64,000 nucleotides of DNA from Mediterraneibacter hominis (GTDB taxonomy: Bacteria; Bacillota; Clostridia; Lachnospirales; Lachnospiraceae). The stretch is from contig NZ_JACOPF010000002.1 of assembly GCF_014287475.1 (NCBI RefSeq), forward strand, positions 248,001-312,000. The letters run 5' to 3'. The position numbers were made by a program, and so were the translations under genes. This document shows, piece by piece, positions 1 to 9,636 of the stretch (positions within the stretch are counted from its first letter, which is position 1; the number at the start of each line of letters is the position of its first letter). Under the pieces are notes generated by a model. That model searched no databases. It saw only the letters and a program-made list of their open reading frames with translations, and was not told the origin of the DNA.

Positions 1-842
1 TCCCGCCGTGATATGAGATAGGCTATAAAATGAACCATGACTCTACAGATAGACGTAATAATAACAGGTAGATCCACGGTATAATTTTCCAGCACGAATA
101 GGCCAACTGTATGCTTAGCATGTATGATGGGAACAAGCAGAAGTGCTTTTATTCCTACTTTCTGGAACAATTCATATAATTCAGGATCTTCATGAGAAGT
201 AATCATATCAGCGTGAATCAGGACGGGTTCTCTGCAATTACTCCAATGTAAGCTATAGTAATCGGGATGTTGGCTTAAAAAAGTTTTAAAATCCTTCGGC
301 AGTTCCGGGGAAGTATAGGAATACGTTTCATATAACATATTGGCGCTGTATTCATAGATATAAATACAGTCACATTTCAGATGAAGTCCCATATAATTCA
401 GGACAATATTAAGAGATTCGTCCGGCTCATCTGTGGAGTAGGTTTGTAGTAAACACTGATTAATAAAGGCTTCTGGATTGGGAACCTCTAAGTCAGCCGA
501 TTGGACATGCGGGGCGAACGCCATGTGAAAATGGTAATTGCGGCCGGAAAAAGTGAAAATTGTATCTTTCAGCAAATAGGAATTGCCAAGCACGGGATTA
601 TAATGTTCCCACTCTAAGAATTCTCCTTTTTTAATCTGGGAATTTCTGCAAAAGGAACAAGGCAACGGATAATCATAAAGGATTTGATAACACTTTTTAT
701 TTTTGTATTCTTCATCTGACTGGATAGCATATAGTTCTTTCGCATAACGGTTCATATATACTAATTCGTATGTCTCTATGTCAGTTACATATACACTTGT
801 ATTTAATTCCTCAAAGAACATCCAGGGAGGCGTGGTCTGCAT
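1..842 (-). CDS. PAS/GAF-domain sensor protein, C-terminus beyond window edge
   Basis: About 280 N-terminal residues are visible and the frame stays open to the left edge. The ATG at 842 is preceded by GAAAGGAGT, eight bases upstream. The first 80 residues look like a PAS domain (VYVTDIETYELVYMN near the start), with a Cys-rich turn (PLPCSFC). The region from about residue 160 on resembles a GAF domain. Both are common sensory parts of diguanylate cyclases and phosphodiesterases of Firmicutes. The gene is third in a minus-strand set after an HD-GYP and a PilZ gene, 28 bp behind PilZ, so a GGDEF or EAL output domain beyond the edge is the likely continuation. That part is inference, since no catalytic motif is in view. 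Confidence 0.6.
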   Translation of the reverse strand, partial: MQTTPPWMFFEELNTSVYVTDIETYELVYMNRYAKELYAIQSDEEYKNKKCYQILYDYPLPCSFCRNSQIKKGEFLEWEHYNPVLGNSYLLKDTIFTFSGRNYHFHMAFAPHVQSADLEVPNPEAFINQCLLQTYSTDEPDESLNIVLNYMGLHLKCDCIYIYEYSANMLYETYSYTSPELPKDFKTFLSQHPDYYSLHWSNCREPVLIHADMITSHEDPELYELFQKVGIKALLLVPIIHAKHTVGLFVLENYTVDLPVIITSICRVMVHFIAYLISRR

Positions 843-870
843 ATATTCATACTCCTTTCGATAAAATACA

Positions 871-1521
871 TCAGCGGCTGCGCTTCTTCAAAGCTGTAGC
901 CTGAAGCTTCAAAATATCCCGGTACAGGAGATCCTCTGTACGTTCATCTGGAAGAGTAAAACTACATCCATAAAAATACATGCCGTTCTCATCAGCAGGA
1001 AGACGACGGCGCACAGTACAAAAAAATTCATAAGGCGCTCCGCCTTCTTTAAGAGAAAGTCCAGTAACGATGAAGGCGCTTTCGACTTCGTAATACGCGC
1101 CGCATTTTATACCGAGTCCAGTTAAGCTGATATCTGCAACAAGACAGGGCTGTAAACTAGATTCGCAGGAAATAAACGCCTCTTTATTTATATATTGACG
1201 GAAGTTCTTGCGGTGCTCTATCCCTAAGAGTGTATCTGTTAATTGAATATCCCAATACGTAGAGTAGGAACGTATAACGGTTCCACGATATATTACAAGC
1301 TGATTTCGGCTGCCAGAGGAGGGGTGAATACGCAATTTAACAGTGCTGTTTTCCTGTGTGCTGCGCGGAAGAGCTTCACCTTTGTGATGTATAATCCGAG
1401 CTGTCTCATCTTTGGGGCACTCCTGCACTATACCTGCGAATAACAGTTTATTGTCCGGTGTGAATACTTCACATAAAGAATGAATATATGCTTTTATATT
1501 AATTTCTTTTTTTTCTTCCAA
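871..1521 (-). CDS. PilZ-domain cyclic-di-GMP receptor
   Basis: A 216-residue cytosolic protein. The C-terminal half carries both parts of the PilZ cyclic-di-GMP signature: RxxxR at residues 104-108 (RKNFR) and DxSxxG at 130-135 (DISLTG). The N-terminal half is a beta-rich YcgR-like flagellar-brake type region, judged from position only. The start is TTG, with AGGAGG eight bases upstream inside the end of the HD-GYP gene and only 3 bp between that gene's stop and this start, so the two are probably translationally coupled. Proteins of this kind bind cyclic-di-GMP and alter motility or exopolysaccharide output. No flagellar gene is in the window, so the target is unknown. Confidence 0.87.
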   Translation of the reverse strand: MEEKKEINIKAYIHSLCEVFTPDNKLLFAGIVQECPKDETARIIHHKGEALPRSTQENSTVKLRIHPSSGSRNQLVIYRGTVIRSYSTYWDIQLTDTLLGIEHRKNFRQYINKEAFISCESSLQPCLVADISLTGLGIKCGAYYEVESAFIVTGLSLKEGGAPYEFFCTVRRRLPADENGMYFYGCSFTLPDERTEDLLYRDILKLQATALKKRSR

Positions 1522-1524
1522 ATT

Positions 1525-2772
1525 CTATTCCTCCTGTGATATACAGCTATTATATTGTTCTGTTAATGTATGGTATAAAGCGCGCGTAGCTTCTGAAGTA
1601 TGTAAAGCAGCGCTGTAAATATCCTCTGCATGTCGGAAAAATATATCTGCGACATAGGGACAAATTTTTCTTTCCTTGCATAGGTTTTTTAAAATCTGAA
1701 GGCTTTGTTCAAGGGAGAAGGCTTCTTTATAACTGCGTTTTTCAAATAAAGCGCTAGTAATGTCGGCTACTGCTACGATTCTTTGGGGAAACGTAAGCTG
1801 TGCCTTGCTAAGTCCTCTGGGATATCCGGTGCCGTCCAGACGTTCATGGTGTCGTATGGCGATTTGAAGAATTTTATCACTGACACAGCCTTTTAAAAGA
1901 GCCTCTGTGATTGCAACATGGGATTTCATAATGCTCCAGTCCTCCGGTGAGAGAGTGCCGGGAGAATCCAGAATATAAGAGGGGATAGCAATTTTACCGA
2001 TGTCATGGAGCAGCGCGCCCATGTGTACAGCAAAACATTCCGCGTCGCCAAGATTACAAAAAGAGGCGAGAGAATCGCTGATTTTAACCATTACAGCGCA
2101 GTGCAAAGAGGTATAGGGACTGCGAAGATTGATCATTCTGATTAAAGTCCAGAGAAGCGCTTCTTGTATCGCAGGGGTAGTTTTTATCTGGCTTAAATGC
2201 TCCAGAAGTGTCTGATGAATATAAAGAGAGTCTGTCCTTTCTGCTTTTTTAAGAGCAGGCAGGACAACTTTAATAATTTCGGAGTCATATGCCGCAGTAT
2301 CCAGATGAGAGAGCACTTCTGCACCTGGCATATCAGGATGACGGATACAATATAGATCTGCCTCATCCAGAAGGCGGAGACATTTTGTTACCCATTTTAG
2401 CTGCGGAGACATATCAGCGGAATCTATTTCTGGCACAGAGGAGTGGTGATAACGGATCAGCTCCGCATATTCGGGAAAAGGACTGACATGTTCCATAAAC
2501 AGCGCACCATATATAGCATGAGAAAAGCTTGTGCTGTTTTCTTTTTCAAAAATCTCGTCTGTTTCTCCACTAAAACGCAGAAGCCCTATATCATGGAAAA
2601 GAACTGTCCATAAGATTTTATAGATTTCAGGTTCCGGAAAAGAAACATTGTCCAGCAATAACATCATTTTATAAGTAACTCGGCTGTTGTGTCCGGTTAA
2701 TCGGGAATCGATATAATTTAAAGAACGGATGATAATATCTGCCAGGTTTGAAAAAGCCAGTAATTCATTCAT
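1525..2772 (-). CDS. Tandem HD / HD-GYP phosphodiesterase
   Basis: A 415-residue protein with two HD-type domains. The first has a His near residue 28, HD at 60-61 and a later HH pair, so its metal ligands look present, but it lacks GYP. The second is a canonical HD-GYP domain with HDIGK at 256-260 and HHERLDGTGYPRGL at 308-321. HD-GYP enzymes hydrolyse cyclic-di-GMP, or 3'3'-cGAMP in some branches. An in-frame ATG at 2925 would add 51 residues, but I prefer 2772: AAGGA lies seven bases before it, the protein then begins at the normal start of an HD fold, and the extra residues look non-domain. It is first in an operon with the PilZ and PAS/GAF genes, divergent from the KdpD-like gene. Confidence 0.87.
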   Translation of the reverse strand: MNELLAFSNLADIIIRSLNYIDSRLTGHNSRVTYKMMLLLDNVSFPEPEIYKILWTVLFHDIGLLRFSGETDEIFEKENSTSFSHAIYGALFMEHVSPFPEYAELIRYHHSSVPEIDSADMSPQLKWVTKCLRLLDEADLYCIRHPDMPGAEVLSHLDTAAYDSEIIKVVLPALKKAERTDSLYIHQTLLEHLSQIKTTPAIQEALLWTLIRMINLRSPYTSLHCAVMVKISDSLASFCNLGDAECFAVHMGALLHDIGKIAIPSYILDSPGTLSPEDWSIMKSHVAITEALLKGCVSDKILQIAIRHHERLDGTGYPRGLSKAQLTFPQRIVAVADITSALFEKRSYKEAFSLEQSLQILKNLCKERKICPYVADIFFRHAEDIYSAALHTSEATRALYHTLTEQYNSCISQEE

Positions 2773-3018
2773 TGTATATTCCTTCATGTAAACAATTTTA
2801 GGTTTATCTGAAAAAAATGTATTCTTTAATAATATCGACCGATATCTGAAAAAAATAACCTGTGTATGTGAAGTAAACAGCCGGAATGACAGTTTCCTTC
2901 CCGAAAGATTCGGAGAATAAGACATAGTAGCCTTATCTGCTAAAACTTTAACATGATTTTCATACAGACCATGCTAGAATAGCACTGAAATTATGTGATA
3001 AAGGAATGGTAAAGTACG

Positions 3019-4119
3019 GTGGACAGAAAAGAAGGATATGGAAAGCTGAAAATTTTTCTTGGATATGCGCCAGGGGTAGGAAAAACCTATACAATGCTTC
3101 AGGAGGCAAACCGCTTAAAAGAGAGAGGGCGGGATGTGGTTATTGGGTATTTTGAGCCGCATGACAGACAGGAGACAGAGGAGCAGATTGGAGAAATACC
3201 GCAGGTGCCATATCTGGATGTATGGCATAATGGGCACTGTTTTCAGGAATTGAATACAGAGGAAATTATCAGAAAACATCCGCAGCTTGTATTAGTAGAC
3301 GAGCTGGCACATACGAATACGGAAGGAATGAAACATAAAAAACGGTATGAGGATGTACTAGAACTCCTGGAAAATGGAATCAATGTCTATTCCACAGTGA
3401 ATCTTCAGCATCTGGAAAGTATGACGTTTTTGGTGGAAAGGATTACTGGAATCCATGTGACAGAAATTTTACCGGATAAGGTATTAGAAGAAGCAGATGA
3501 GGTTGTGATTGTAGATATTCAGCCTAAGAGTCTACAGAATCGTTTAAAAAGAGGGGCGATTTATGCGGACGGACATTCGGCGGAAGCACTGGAGCATTTC
3601 TTCCGTCTAGGCAACTTAAACGCACTGCGGGAATTGGCGCTGCGCAAGGTGGCAGACCAGGTGGATGTAGACTTAGAGGAATATCGACAGCAGCATAATA
3701 TTAATAGCTTCTGGCATACGACAGAACGGATCTTGGTAGCGATCAAAGCAAGCGAACAGAGTCAGCATCTGATCCGAGAGGGAGCGAGGTTAAATCAGAG
3801 GCTAAAAGGAGACTTTTATGTGATATATGTAGACTGTACCCATTGGCTTAGTGCGAAGGAAACCGAAGTGACGCGGACTGTGCTGGAGAAAAACTTTCAG
3901 CTTGCCAGACACCTGGGAGCAGAATGTCTTGTCTTACAAGGAAAATCGGTTTCAGAGGAGTTGATAAACTTTTCTGCCAGAAAACAAATTACAAAGCTGC
4001 TGATTGGACATACGAACCGAAGCTGGTTCGTGCGTGCAGTGCGCGGCTCTACTATAAATAAAGTGCTGAAAAAGCTGGAAAATGTACAGGTGATTGTCAC
4101 ACCGAATGACTATTTTTAA
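3019..4119 (+). CDS. KdpD N-terminal domain protein (KdpD + USP domains, no kinase)
   Basis: A 366-residue protein matching only the cytoplasmic input half of the potassium sensor KdpD. It has Walker A GYAPGVGKT at residues 15-23, Walker B LVLVDELAHTNTEGM near 95, and a universal-stress-protein fold from about 230 ending in LLIGHTNRSWF. The membrane segments, histidine-kinase core and a KdpE partner are all absent, and no kdpFABC genes flank it. It starts with GTG, because a stop lies nine bases upstream in frame. The nearest AAAGGA is 13 bases away, so initiation may be weak. An extended -10 (TGCTAGAAT, 2972-2980) may drive it. In some Firmicutes the KdpD USP domain binds cyclic-di-AMP. A similar stand-alone role here is inference. 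Confidence 0.83.
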   Translation: MDRKEGYGKLKIFLGYAPGVGKTYTMLQEANRLKERGRDVVIGYFEPHDRQETEEQIGEIPQVPYLDVWHNGHCFQELNTEEIIRKHPQLVLVDELAHTNTEGMKHKKRYEDVLELLENGINVYSTVNLQHLESMTFLVERITGIHVTEILPDKVLEEADEVVIVDIQPKSLQNRLKRGAIYADGHSAEALEHFFRLGNLNALRELALRKVADQVDVDLEEYRQQHNINSFWHTTERILVAIKASEQSQHLIREGARLNQRLKGDFYVIYVDCTHWLSAKETEVTRTVLEKNFQLARHLGAECLVLQGKSVSEELINFSARKQITKLLIGHTNRSWFVRAVRGSTINKVLKKLENVQVIVTPNDYF

Positions 4120-4173
4120 CAGGCTGCTGCTTCTGTATCATTTTCCGGTATTCTAAGGGCTGTGGCCTCTTTA

Positions 4174-4206
4174 ACTGGTGTAAGGAATTTATGTCCTTAC
4201 ACCAGT
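4174..4206. terminator. Hairpin at the convergent ends of kdpD-like and hydantoinase genes
   Basis: A 13-bp perfect stem (4174-4186 with 4194-4206) with a 7-base loop. It includes the stop codon of the hydantoinase gene on the minus strand and lies 55 bp behind the plus-strand gene. The following T-run is poor on both strands (GCTTTTC on plus), so it may act as a weak two-way terminator or an mRNA end protector. Confidence 0.5.
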
Positions 4207-5582
4207 ATGCTTTTCTGCCGTTTTAAGTAATTGCCGCAGCCCTTCTCTCCTAGAAAATGGTTGTCTTTTACAATGACATTTCCCCGGAGCATAACCAATT
4301 CAATATCCCCTTTGACTTTCCAGCCCTCATAACAGGTGTAGTCGCATGCTCCATGCATATCTGTATGGGTCAGAACCCGGCTTTTCGTCGGATCCAGTAT
4401 GACAATATCGGCATCAGATCCAGGGAGGAGTGTTCCCTTCTGTGGATACAGGCCATACATGCGGCAGGGATTTGTACATAGGTACTTTACCATCTGCGGC
4501 AGTGTAATGCGGCCCTTCATAACCCCCTCCGAGAACAGAACACGTAAACGTTCTTCTACTCCGGGCGCTCCGTTGGGGCAGGCAGTAAAATTCTTTGCGC
4601 CTGCCTGTTTGTCTCCTGCAAATAGAAACGGACAATGATCGGTTGCCACGACGTCAATGACATCATCCTTTAACGCCTGCCATAGTGCCTGGGTATCTTC
4701 CTCTTTACGCAGAGGAGGGGACATAATGGCTTTCAATCCTTCCTGGTCATCCTGATAGAGAGAATCGGTCAAAGTAAGATATTGGGTACAGGTTTCTACC
4801 GCAAAATGCTTCTGATGGGAGGCCTTTGCTTTTTGTACCTCTAAAAGCCCTTCTTTACTGGATAAATGTACAATATATAGAGGCGCTCCCCCGGCTATTG
4901 CTGCCAGATGCAGCATGCGGTTTATCGCCTCTGCCTCGCAGCGTGCCGGACGGCTTAAAGGGTGGTATTTCGGCTGTGTCAGTCCCTGCTCCACATAGGT
5001 TTTTCTAAGGTAATTGAGAACGCCGTCATTTTCACAGTGTACGGCAATCACGATACCGGCTTCCTTTGCTTTCTTGAGCACTTGATAAATTTCATCATCC
5101 TTTAGCATGAAATCATAGGTCATATAGATTTTAAAGCTTGTGATTCCTTCGTTGTCGGAGATTTCTTCCATTTCCTTTAATACAGAGGGGGTGACATGCT
5201 GGATAACGCCATGAAAGCCATAGTCTACAACGGCATTACCGTCGGCAAGCCGATGGTATTCTTCTACTTGATGCCAGAGACTACAGCCCTTAGGCCCAAA
5301 CGCCATATGATCCACAATAGAGGTGGTTCCCCCGCAGGCTGCCGCAACGGTACCAGTGTAAAAATCATCTACAGCGCGGTATTTGCCCGCCTGCAAATCC
5401 ATATGCGTGTGCACATCGACGGCGCCTGGGAGTACATATTTTTCAGAGGCGTCTATGATCTCGGCATCTGGATCGGATAAGGTGTCTCCGATCGCCGCAA
5501 TGATACCGTTTTCTATTAGAATATCCCCTTTAAACACTTGGGAATCTGTTACAATCCTGCCGTTTTTGATTATTTTTTTCAT
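4197..5582 (-). CDS. hydA: Dihydropyrimidinase / D-hydantoinase
   Basis: A 461-residue cyclic amidohydrolase, the normal length for the family. The binuclear metal site is visible: H58 and H60 (VDVHTHMD), carboxylated K151 (SFKIYMTY), H182 (AVHCEND), H239 (YIVHLSS) and D315 (ATDHCPF). The enzyme opens six-membered dihydropyrimidine or five-membered hydantoin rings to N-carbamoyl amino acids in the cytosol. AGGAGG lies close to the ATG. No carbamoylase, uracil permease or dihydropyrimidine dehydrogenase is adjacent, so it stands alone. Substrate (dihydrouracil, hydantoin or phenylhydantoin) cannot be told from sequence. A second, unrelated hydantoinase/oxoprolinase protein is encoded at 55158. 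Confidence 0.9.
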   Translation of the reverse strand: MKKIIKNGRIVTDSQVFKGDILIENGIIAAIGDTLSDPDAEIIDASEKYVLPGAVDVHTHMDLQAGKYRAVDDFYTGTVAAACGGTTSIVDHMAFGPKGCSLWHQVEEYHRLADGNAVVDYGFHGVIQHVTPSVLKEMEEISDNEGITSFKIYMTYDFMLKDDEIYQVLKKAKEAGIVIAVHCENDGVLNYLRKTYVEQGLTQPKYHPLSRPARCEAEAINRMLHLAAIAGGAPLYIVHLSSKEGLLEVQKAKASHQKHFAVETCTQYLTLTDSLYQDDQEGLKAIMSPPLRKEEDTQALWQALKDDVIDVVATDHCPFLFAGDKQAGAKNFTACPNGAPGVEERLRVLFSEGVMKGRITLPQMVKYLCTNPCRMYGLYPQKGTLLPGSDADIVILDPTKSRVLTHTDMHGACDYTCYEGWKVKGDIELVMLRGNVIVKDNHFLGEKGCGNYLKRQKSILV

Positions 5583-5765
5583 ACCGCGCCTCCTTTTTCT
5601 ATTTTCTTTTTGCCAATTTTCTGTAAAATCTGCATATACACTATATGAACAGAATACTACAATAAGAAAAGAAATTCAAGAATGGCGCAAGGCAGAGAAA
5701 GAAGCTTGGACGGGGCACAGAAGCCTGTTTAGGAAAGGCGGAAATATTAAAATTCTATGATCTCC

Positions 5766-5794
5766 TTGATTCACATTTTCGCGGGTATTATAAT
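5766..5794 (+). promoter_or_regulatory. Sigma-A promoter of the MacB-like ABC gene
   Basis: TTGATT (5766-5771), 17-bp spacer, TATAAT (5789-5794). Transcription should start near 5801, leaving about 150 nt of leader before the ABC gene, nearly all of which can fold (next entry). Confidence 0.65.
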
Positions 5795-5814
5795 GCAAAA
5801 CATGAGAATATAGA

Positions 5815-5935
5815 AGCGTCGGTGCTTTTCAAGGCAGACGATTAAGGTGTACTGGATGTACGCCGATTGAGGATAACGCTGAAAATCGCCGAAATTACGC
5901 GGTTTGAGGCGTGTCGCCCCTTATACACCGACGCT
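5815..5935 (+). ncRNA. Structured 5' leader, riboswitch-like candidate
   Basis: A 121-nt segment between promoter and start codon is closed by a perfect 10-bp stem, AGCGTCGGTG (5815-5824) with CACCGACGCT (5926-5935). Inside are three further hairpins: GGTGTAC/GTACGCC (5836-5854), AAATCGC/GCGGTTT with one G-U pair (about 5884-5905) and GGCG/CGCC just after. The closing stem ends six bases before the ribosome binding site (AAGGGAAGG), a position suited to translational control. I do not recognise a known riboswitch core in the single-stranded parts. Function is unknown. An attenuator or a cis-acting protein site are alternatives. Confidence 0.5.
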
Positions 5936-5952
5936 ACAGAAAGGGAAGGCAT

Positions 5953-8900
5953 ATGCTTCAAATCAAACATATATGTAAAGAATACAGGACAGGGAAGCTG
6001 GTACAAAAAGCGTTGGACGACGTGAGCCTAAACTTAAGGGACAATGAGTTTGTCGCTATATTAGGCCCCAGTGGTTCGGGGAAAACGACACTGTTAAACA
6101 TTATCGGGGGATTGGATCGTTACGACACAGGGGATTTAATTATCAACGGAATTTCTACAAAAGAATATAAGGACAGAGACTGGGATTCCTACCGAAACCA
6201 CACGATCGGCTTTGTATTTCAGAGCTACAATCTGATCCCGCACCAGACGATACTGGTAAATGTAGAATTGGCGCTGACAATCTCCGGAATCGGCAAAGCA
6301 CAGCGCAGAGAGAGGGCGTTAAAGGCGCTTGAACAGGTAGGCTTAGGGGAACAGGTACATAAGAAACCGAACCAGTTATCCGGCGGGCAGATGCAGCGCG
6401 TGGCGATTGCGCGGGCGCTGGTAAATGATCCAGATATTGTACTTGCAGATGAACCTACAGGAGCCTTGGACAGTGAAACCAGTGTTCAGGTTATGGAGCT
6501 GCTCCGCGAAGTGGCAAAAGACCGCCTTGTCGTGATGGTCACGCATAATCCAGAGCTGGCAGATTCATATGCCACCCGTATTGTAAAATTAAGAGATGGG
6601 AAAATACGGGAGGACTCAGATGCGTTTGAGGTGGAGAAAGAGAGCTTAGAGGAGCCGAAACACAAAAATATGGGGAAAGCGTCTATGTCATTTCTTACGG
6701 CGCTGTCCTTGAGCTTCAACAATCTGCGTACAAAGAAAGCGCGGACTCTTCTGACTTCTTTCGCAGGCTCTATCGGTATTATCGGGATTGCGTTGATTCT
6801 ATCGCTTTCTACAGGGGTCAACGATTATATCCAGTCAGTGGAGGAAGATACACTGTCAGAATATCCGCTTCAGATCCAAAGCACAGGCTTTGATCTTACC
6901 AGCATGATGACCGGAGGCGAGACGGGGACGGCAGGAGAAAGTGACAAGTCCGGCGACGTGCATGTGATCCAGATGGTTACGGATATGTTTTCTACAATGG
7001 ATTCCAATGACCTGGAATCGTTAAAGCAGTATTTGGACAGTGCGGACAGCGGGATTGAAAACTATACGAACGCGGTAGAATATTCTTACAATGCTATGCC
7101 GCAGATTTACCGGCAGGACGGGGAGGAGATACGGCAGGTAAACCCTGATAAAACTTTTTCCGCGCTTGGGCTTGGCTCCTCCACGTCGTCAAACAGTTTG
7201 ATGTCCTCCATGATGAGTACAGATGTGTTTTATGAAATGCCCGAAAATGAGACGCTCTACGAAGGGCAGTATGACGTAAAGGCAGGACGGTGGCCTGAAA
7301 GCTATAATGAATGTGTTCTGGTACTGACCTCCGGCGGGAGTATCAGCGACTTTATGCTGTACACAATGGGACTGCGCGACGCGGGAGAGCTCCAGGATAT
7401 GATTGAGCAGTTTATCAATGAAGAACAGATTCATGTCCCCGAGGATATGGGCACGTATTCTTATGAAGATATGGTAGGGATTACGTTTAAGCTGGTAAAT
7501 AGTTCTGACTATTATGAATATGACAGTCAATATAAGGTATGGAAAGACAAATCTGACAACGAAGACTATATGAAGCAGCTTGTAGAAAACGGAGAGGATC
7601 TCACAATCGTAGGAGTGGTGCAGCCGTCCGAAGATGCGAATGCAGTGGCATTAAGCGCAGGCATAGGATATCCGGCATCTCTTACAAAGCATGTGGCAGA
7701 GCAGGCAGAGAAAAGTGAAATTGTAAAGCAGCAGATAGAAAATCCAGATGTAGACGTATTTACAAACGAACCGTTTGGCACAGAAGGAGAGGAAGAAGAG
7801 TTTGATATGAATTCTCTTTTTACTGTGGATGAGGCGGCATTAGAAAATGCGTTTCAGTTTGATGAGAGTGCGTTTTCACAGGGAATGAGCAACATGAACA
7901 TAGCGGATGCGTTTGTCGTGGACGGCAGTGCGCTTAACATGTCTGGTATGATAGATTTGGATGATATTCAGCTGCAGACGCCGGATATGCCGGATATGAG
8001 CCTGGGAGATATGCTGGACGGGCTGGAGCTTACCGTTTCCGAGGAAGGGATGGAAAATTTATCCGCAAGTCTTTTGGCAGGTTATCAGGCATATGCGGCA
8101 CAGCATCCAGAAGCGGACTATTCCCGGTTAAATGAGTTTTTCCAAACGTATCTGGGCACAGAGGAAGCACAGCAGATTTTAAAGGACAATATTGCGGCAA
8201 TCGTCCGGAACAATGGAAATGTGTCTGTTTCTGTGGATCAGCTTGAGCAGATGACGAGAGATGTCCTGACAGGCTATCTGGGATATGTAGACGGCAAAGG
8301 ATATAGAGACGTGGAGAACTTAGGGCAGTATCTTGCCGAGTATTTACAGACAGACGGAGCACAGAGGATTCTTTCGCAGTATACCTCCAGTGTCTTTCAG
8401 ATAAGCGGGGATATAGAGATTACGCAGGAACAGCTTGAGAAGCTGTCCAAAGAACTGACAGACGGATATGGGACATATGCGGCTGATAACAACTTTCCTG
8501 ACCCGTCTATGATGGACGATCACTTTATGGAGTATTTAAACACACCGGAAGGAAAGACGGCGCTTTCCTACGGCGTGATGGGAATGTTGGATATGGAGAG
8601 CCTGGAAGGACAGATTTCCGGAGCAGTTGCAAGCTATATGCAGAATGCAATGGGGGTATATACAAACGCGCTGTCTGAGGCGATATCCGGCGCGGTTTCT
8701 TCGGCTATGCAGCAGGTAGTCAGTCAGATCAGTAAAAATATGGAAAGCGTGATGCAGCAGGCACTGGGGCAGGTCGGTACGCAATTACAAGAGAGTATGG
8801 GCAGTGCGTTGCGTATAGACGCGGAGGCGTTTGCAAATGCGTTTGAGATGAACATGAGTGAAGAAGAGCTCACAGAGCTGATGATGTCCTTTGCCTCGAA

Positions 8901-9534
8901 GGAAGATGCGTCTTATGACGGCAATCTCCAGAAGCTGGGGTATGTAGATTTTGACAGTCCAAGCGGGATCGACATTTATCCGACAGACTTTGAGAGCAAG
9001 GAAGAGGTTGTAAAAATACTGGATGACTATAACAGCCGTATGGAGAAAGAAGGAAAAGAAGAACAGGTGATTACCTACACAGATATGGTGGGCGCGCTGA
9101 TGTCGTCCGTGACAGACATTATCGATATTATTAGTTATGTGCTTATCGCGTTTGTGGCAATTTCTCTTATTGTTTCTTCCATTATGATCGGAGTCATCAC
9201 CTACATCAGTGTATTGGAGAGGAAGAAGGAAATCGGAATTCTAAGGGCAATCGGGGCGTCCAAAGGAAATATCTCCCAGGTATTTAATGCTGAAACCTTT
9301 ATTATCGGGTTATTTGCAGGACTGATAGGAATTGGGATCACACTGCTGCTTTTGGTTCCTGGAAATGCCCTCATCCATTACCTGGCAGGAACAAATGATG
9401 TCAGCGCGGTTCTTCCGGCAGTTCCGGCAGTGATATTGGTCCTGTTAAGTGTGGTGCTTACCCTGCTTGGCGGGCTGATTCCGTCCAGAAAGGCGGCAAA
9501 GAGCGATCCAGTAACGGCGCTGCGCACAGAATAG
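5953..9534 (+). CDS. Fused ABC exporter ATPase/permease, MacB-like, with a very large outer domain
   Basis: The 1193-residue protein has an ATPase domain at residues 1-225: Walker A GPSGSGKT at 38-45, signature LSGGQMQR and DEPTGALD. A first membrane helix follows at about 265-290, then a roughly 750-residue extracytoplasmic domain and three C-terminal helices of the FtsX/MacB permease fold (with [17 protein letters not shown]). MacB proteins are usually about 650 residues, so the outer domain is greatly enlarged. It holds three ungapped 64-residue repeats (residues 703-894). Such exporters work by mechanotransmission on extracytoplasmic substrates such as peptides, toxins or lipids. I chose ATG 5953 over an upstream in-frame ATG at 5911 because AAGGGAAGG precedes it and the upstream stretch is the folded leader. 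No partner gene is adjacent. Confidence 0.87.
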   Translation: MLQIKHICKEYRTGKLVQKALDDVSLNLRDNEFVAILGPSGSGKTTLLNIIGGLDRYDTGDLIINGISTKEYKDRDWDSYRNHTIGFVFQSYNLIPHQTILVNVELALTISGIGKAQRRERALKALEQVGLGEQVHKKPNQLSGGQMQRVAIARALVNDPDIVLADEPTGALDSETSVQVMELLREVAKDRLVVMVTHNPELADSYATRIVKLRDGKIREDSDAFEVEKESLEEPKHKNMGKASMSFLTALSLSFNNLRTKKARTLLTSFAGSIGIIGIALILSLSTGVNDYIQSVEEDTLSEYPLQIQSTGFDLTSMMTGGETGTAGESDKSGDVHVIQMVTDMFSTMDSNDLESLKQYLDSADSGIENYTNAVEYSYNAMPQIYRQDGEEIRQVNPDKTFSALGLGSSTSSNSLMSSMMSTDVFYEMPENETLYEGQYDVKAGRWPESYNECVLVLTSGGSISDFMLYTMGLRDAGELQDMIEQFINEEQIHVPEDMGTYSYEDMVGITFKLVNSSDYYEYDSQYKVWKDKSDNEDYMKQLVENGEDLTIVGVVQPSEDANAVALSAGIGYPASLTKHVAEQAEKSEIVKQQIENPDVDVFTNEPFGTEGEEEEFDMNSLFTVDEAALENAFQFDESAFSQGMSNMNIADAFVVDGSALNMSGMIDLDDIQLQTPDMPDMSLGDMLDGLELTVSEEGMENLSASLLAGYQAYAAQHPEADYSRLNEFFQTYLGTEEAQQILKDNIAAIVRNNGNVSVSVDQLEQMTRDVLTGYLGYVDGKGYRDVENLGQYLAEYLQTDGAQRILSQYTSSVFQISGDIEITQEQLEKLSKELTDGYGTYAADNNFPDPSMMDDHFMEYLNTPEGKTALSYGVMGMLDMESLEGQISGAVASYMQNAMGVYTNALSEAISGAVSSAMQQVVSQISKNMESVMQQALGQVGTQLQESMGSALRIDAEAFANAFEMNMSEEELTELMMSFASKEDASYDGNLQKLGYVDFDSPSGIDIYPTDFESKEEVVKILDDYNSRMEKEGKEEQVITYTDMVGALMSSVTDIIDIISYVLIAFVAISLIVSSIMIGVITYISVLERKKEIGILRAIGASKGNISQVFNAETFIIGLFAGLIGIGITLLLLVPGNALIHYLAGTNDVSAVLPAVPAVILVLLSVVLTLLGGLIPSRKAAKSDPVTALRTE
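8059..8634 (+). repeat. Three tandem 192-bp (64-codon) units in the ABC outer domain
   Basis: Units begin at 8059, 8251 and 8443, each exactly 192 bp apart. They align without gaps: GY at unit positions 8-9, Y at 12 and YL at 31-32 in all three units, T at position 34, and QLE at 61-63 in units one and two. Unit three diverges in its last third. DNA identity is low, so the duplication is old and kept at protein level. Confidence 0.75.
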
Positions 9535-9594
9535 AGGAGAATAGAAACAAATAAGAAATAGAAAGATAGAATAGACAGGTATTGCAGACGGTAC

Positions 9595-9636
9595 AGCATA
9601 ACAGGGAGCAGCACTCTTTGTTATGCTATTTTCTTT
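9595..9636. terminator. Two-way intrinsic terminator
   Basis: A 14-bp stem with two G-U pairs (AGCATAACA with TGTTATGCT, then GGGAG with CTCTT) and a CAGCA loop, followed by ATTTTCTTTT on the plus strand. It lies between the convergent ABC gene and the coiled-coil gene and overlaps the stop codon of the latter. Confidence 0.72.

Noticed and set aside
2773..2925. Upstream extension of the HD-GYP protein to ATG 2925
   Set aside because: The added 51 residues do not look like domain sequence, and ATG 2772 has a better ribosome binding site.
5648..5760. Open frame running from the hydantoinase region toward the ABC promoter
   Set aside because: No ribosome binding site or recognisable sequence; overlaps the end of the minus-strand gene and its upstream region.
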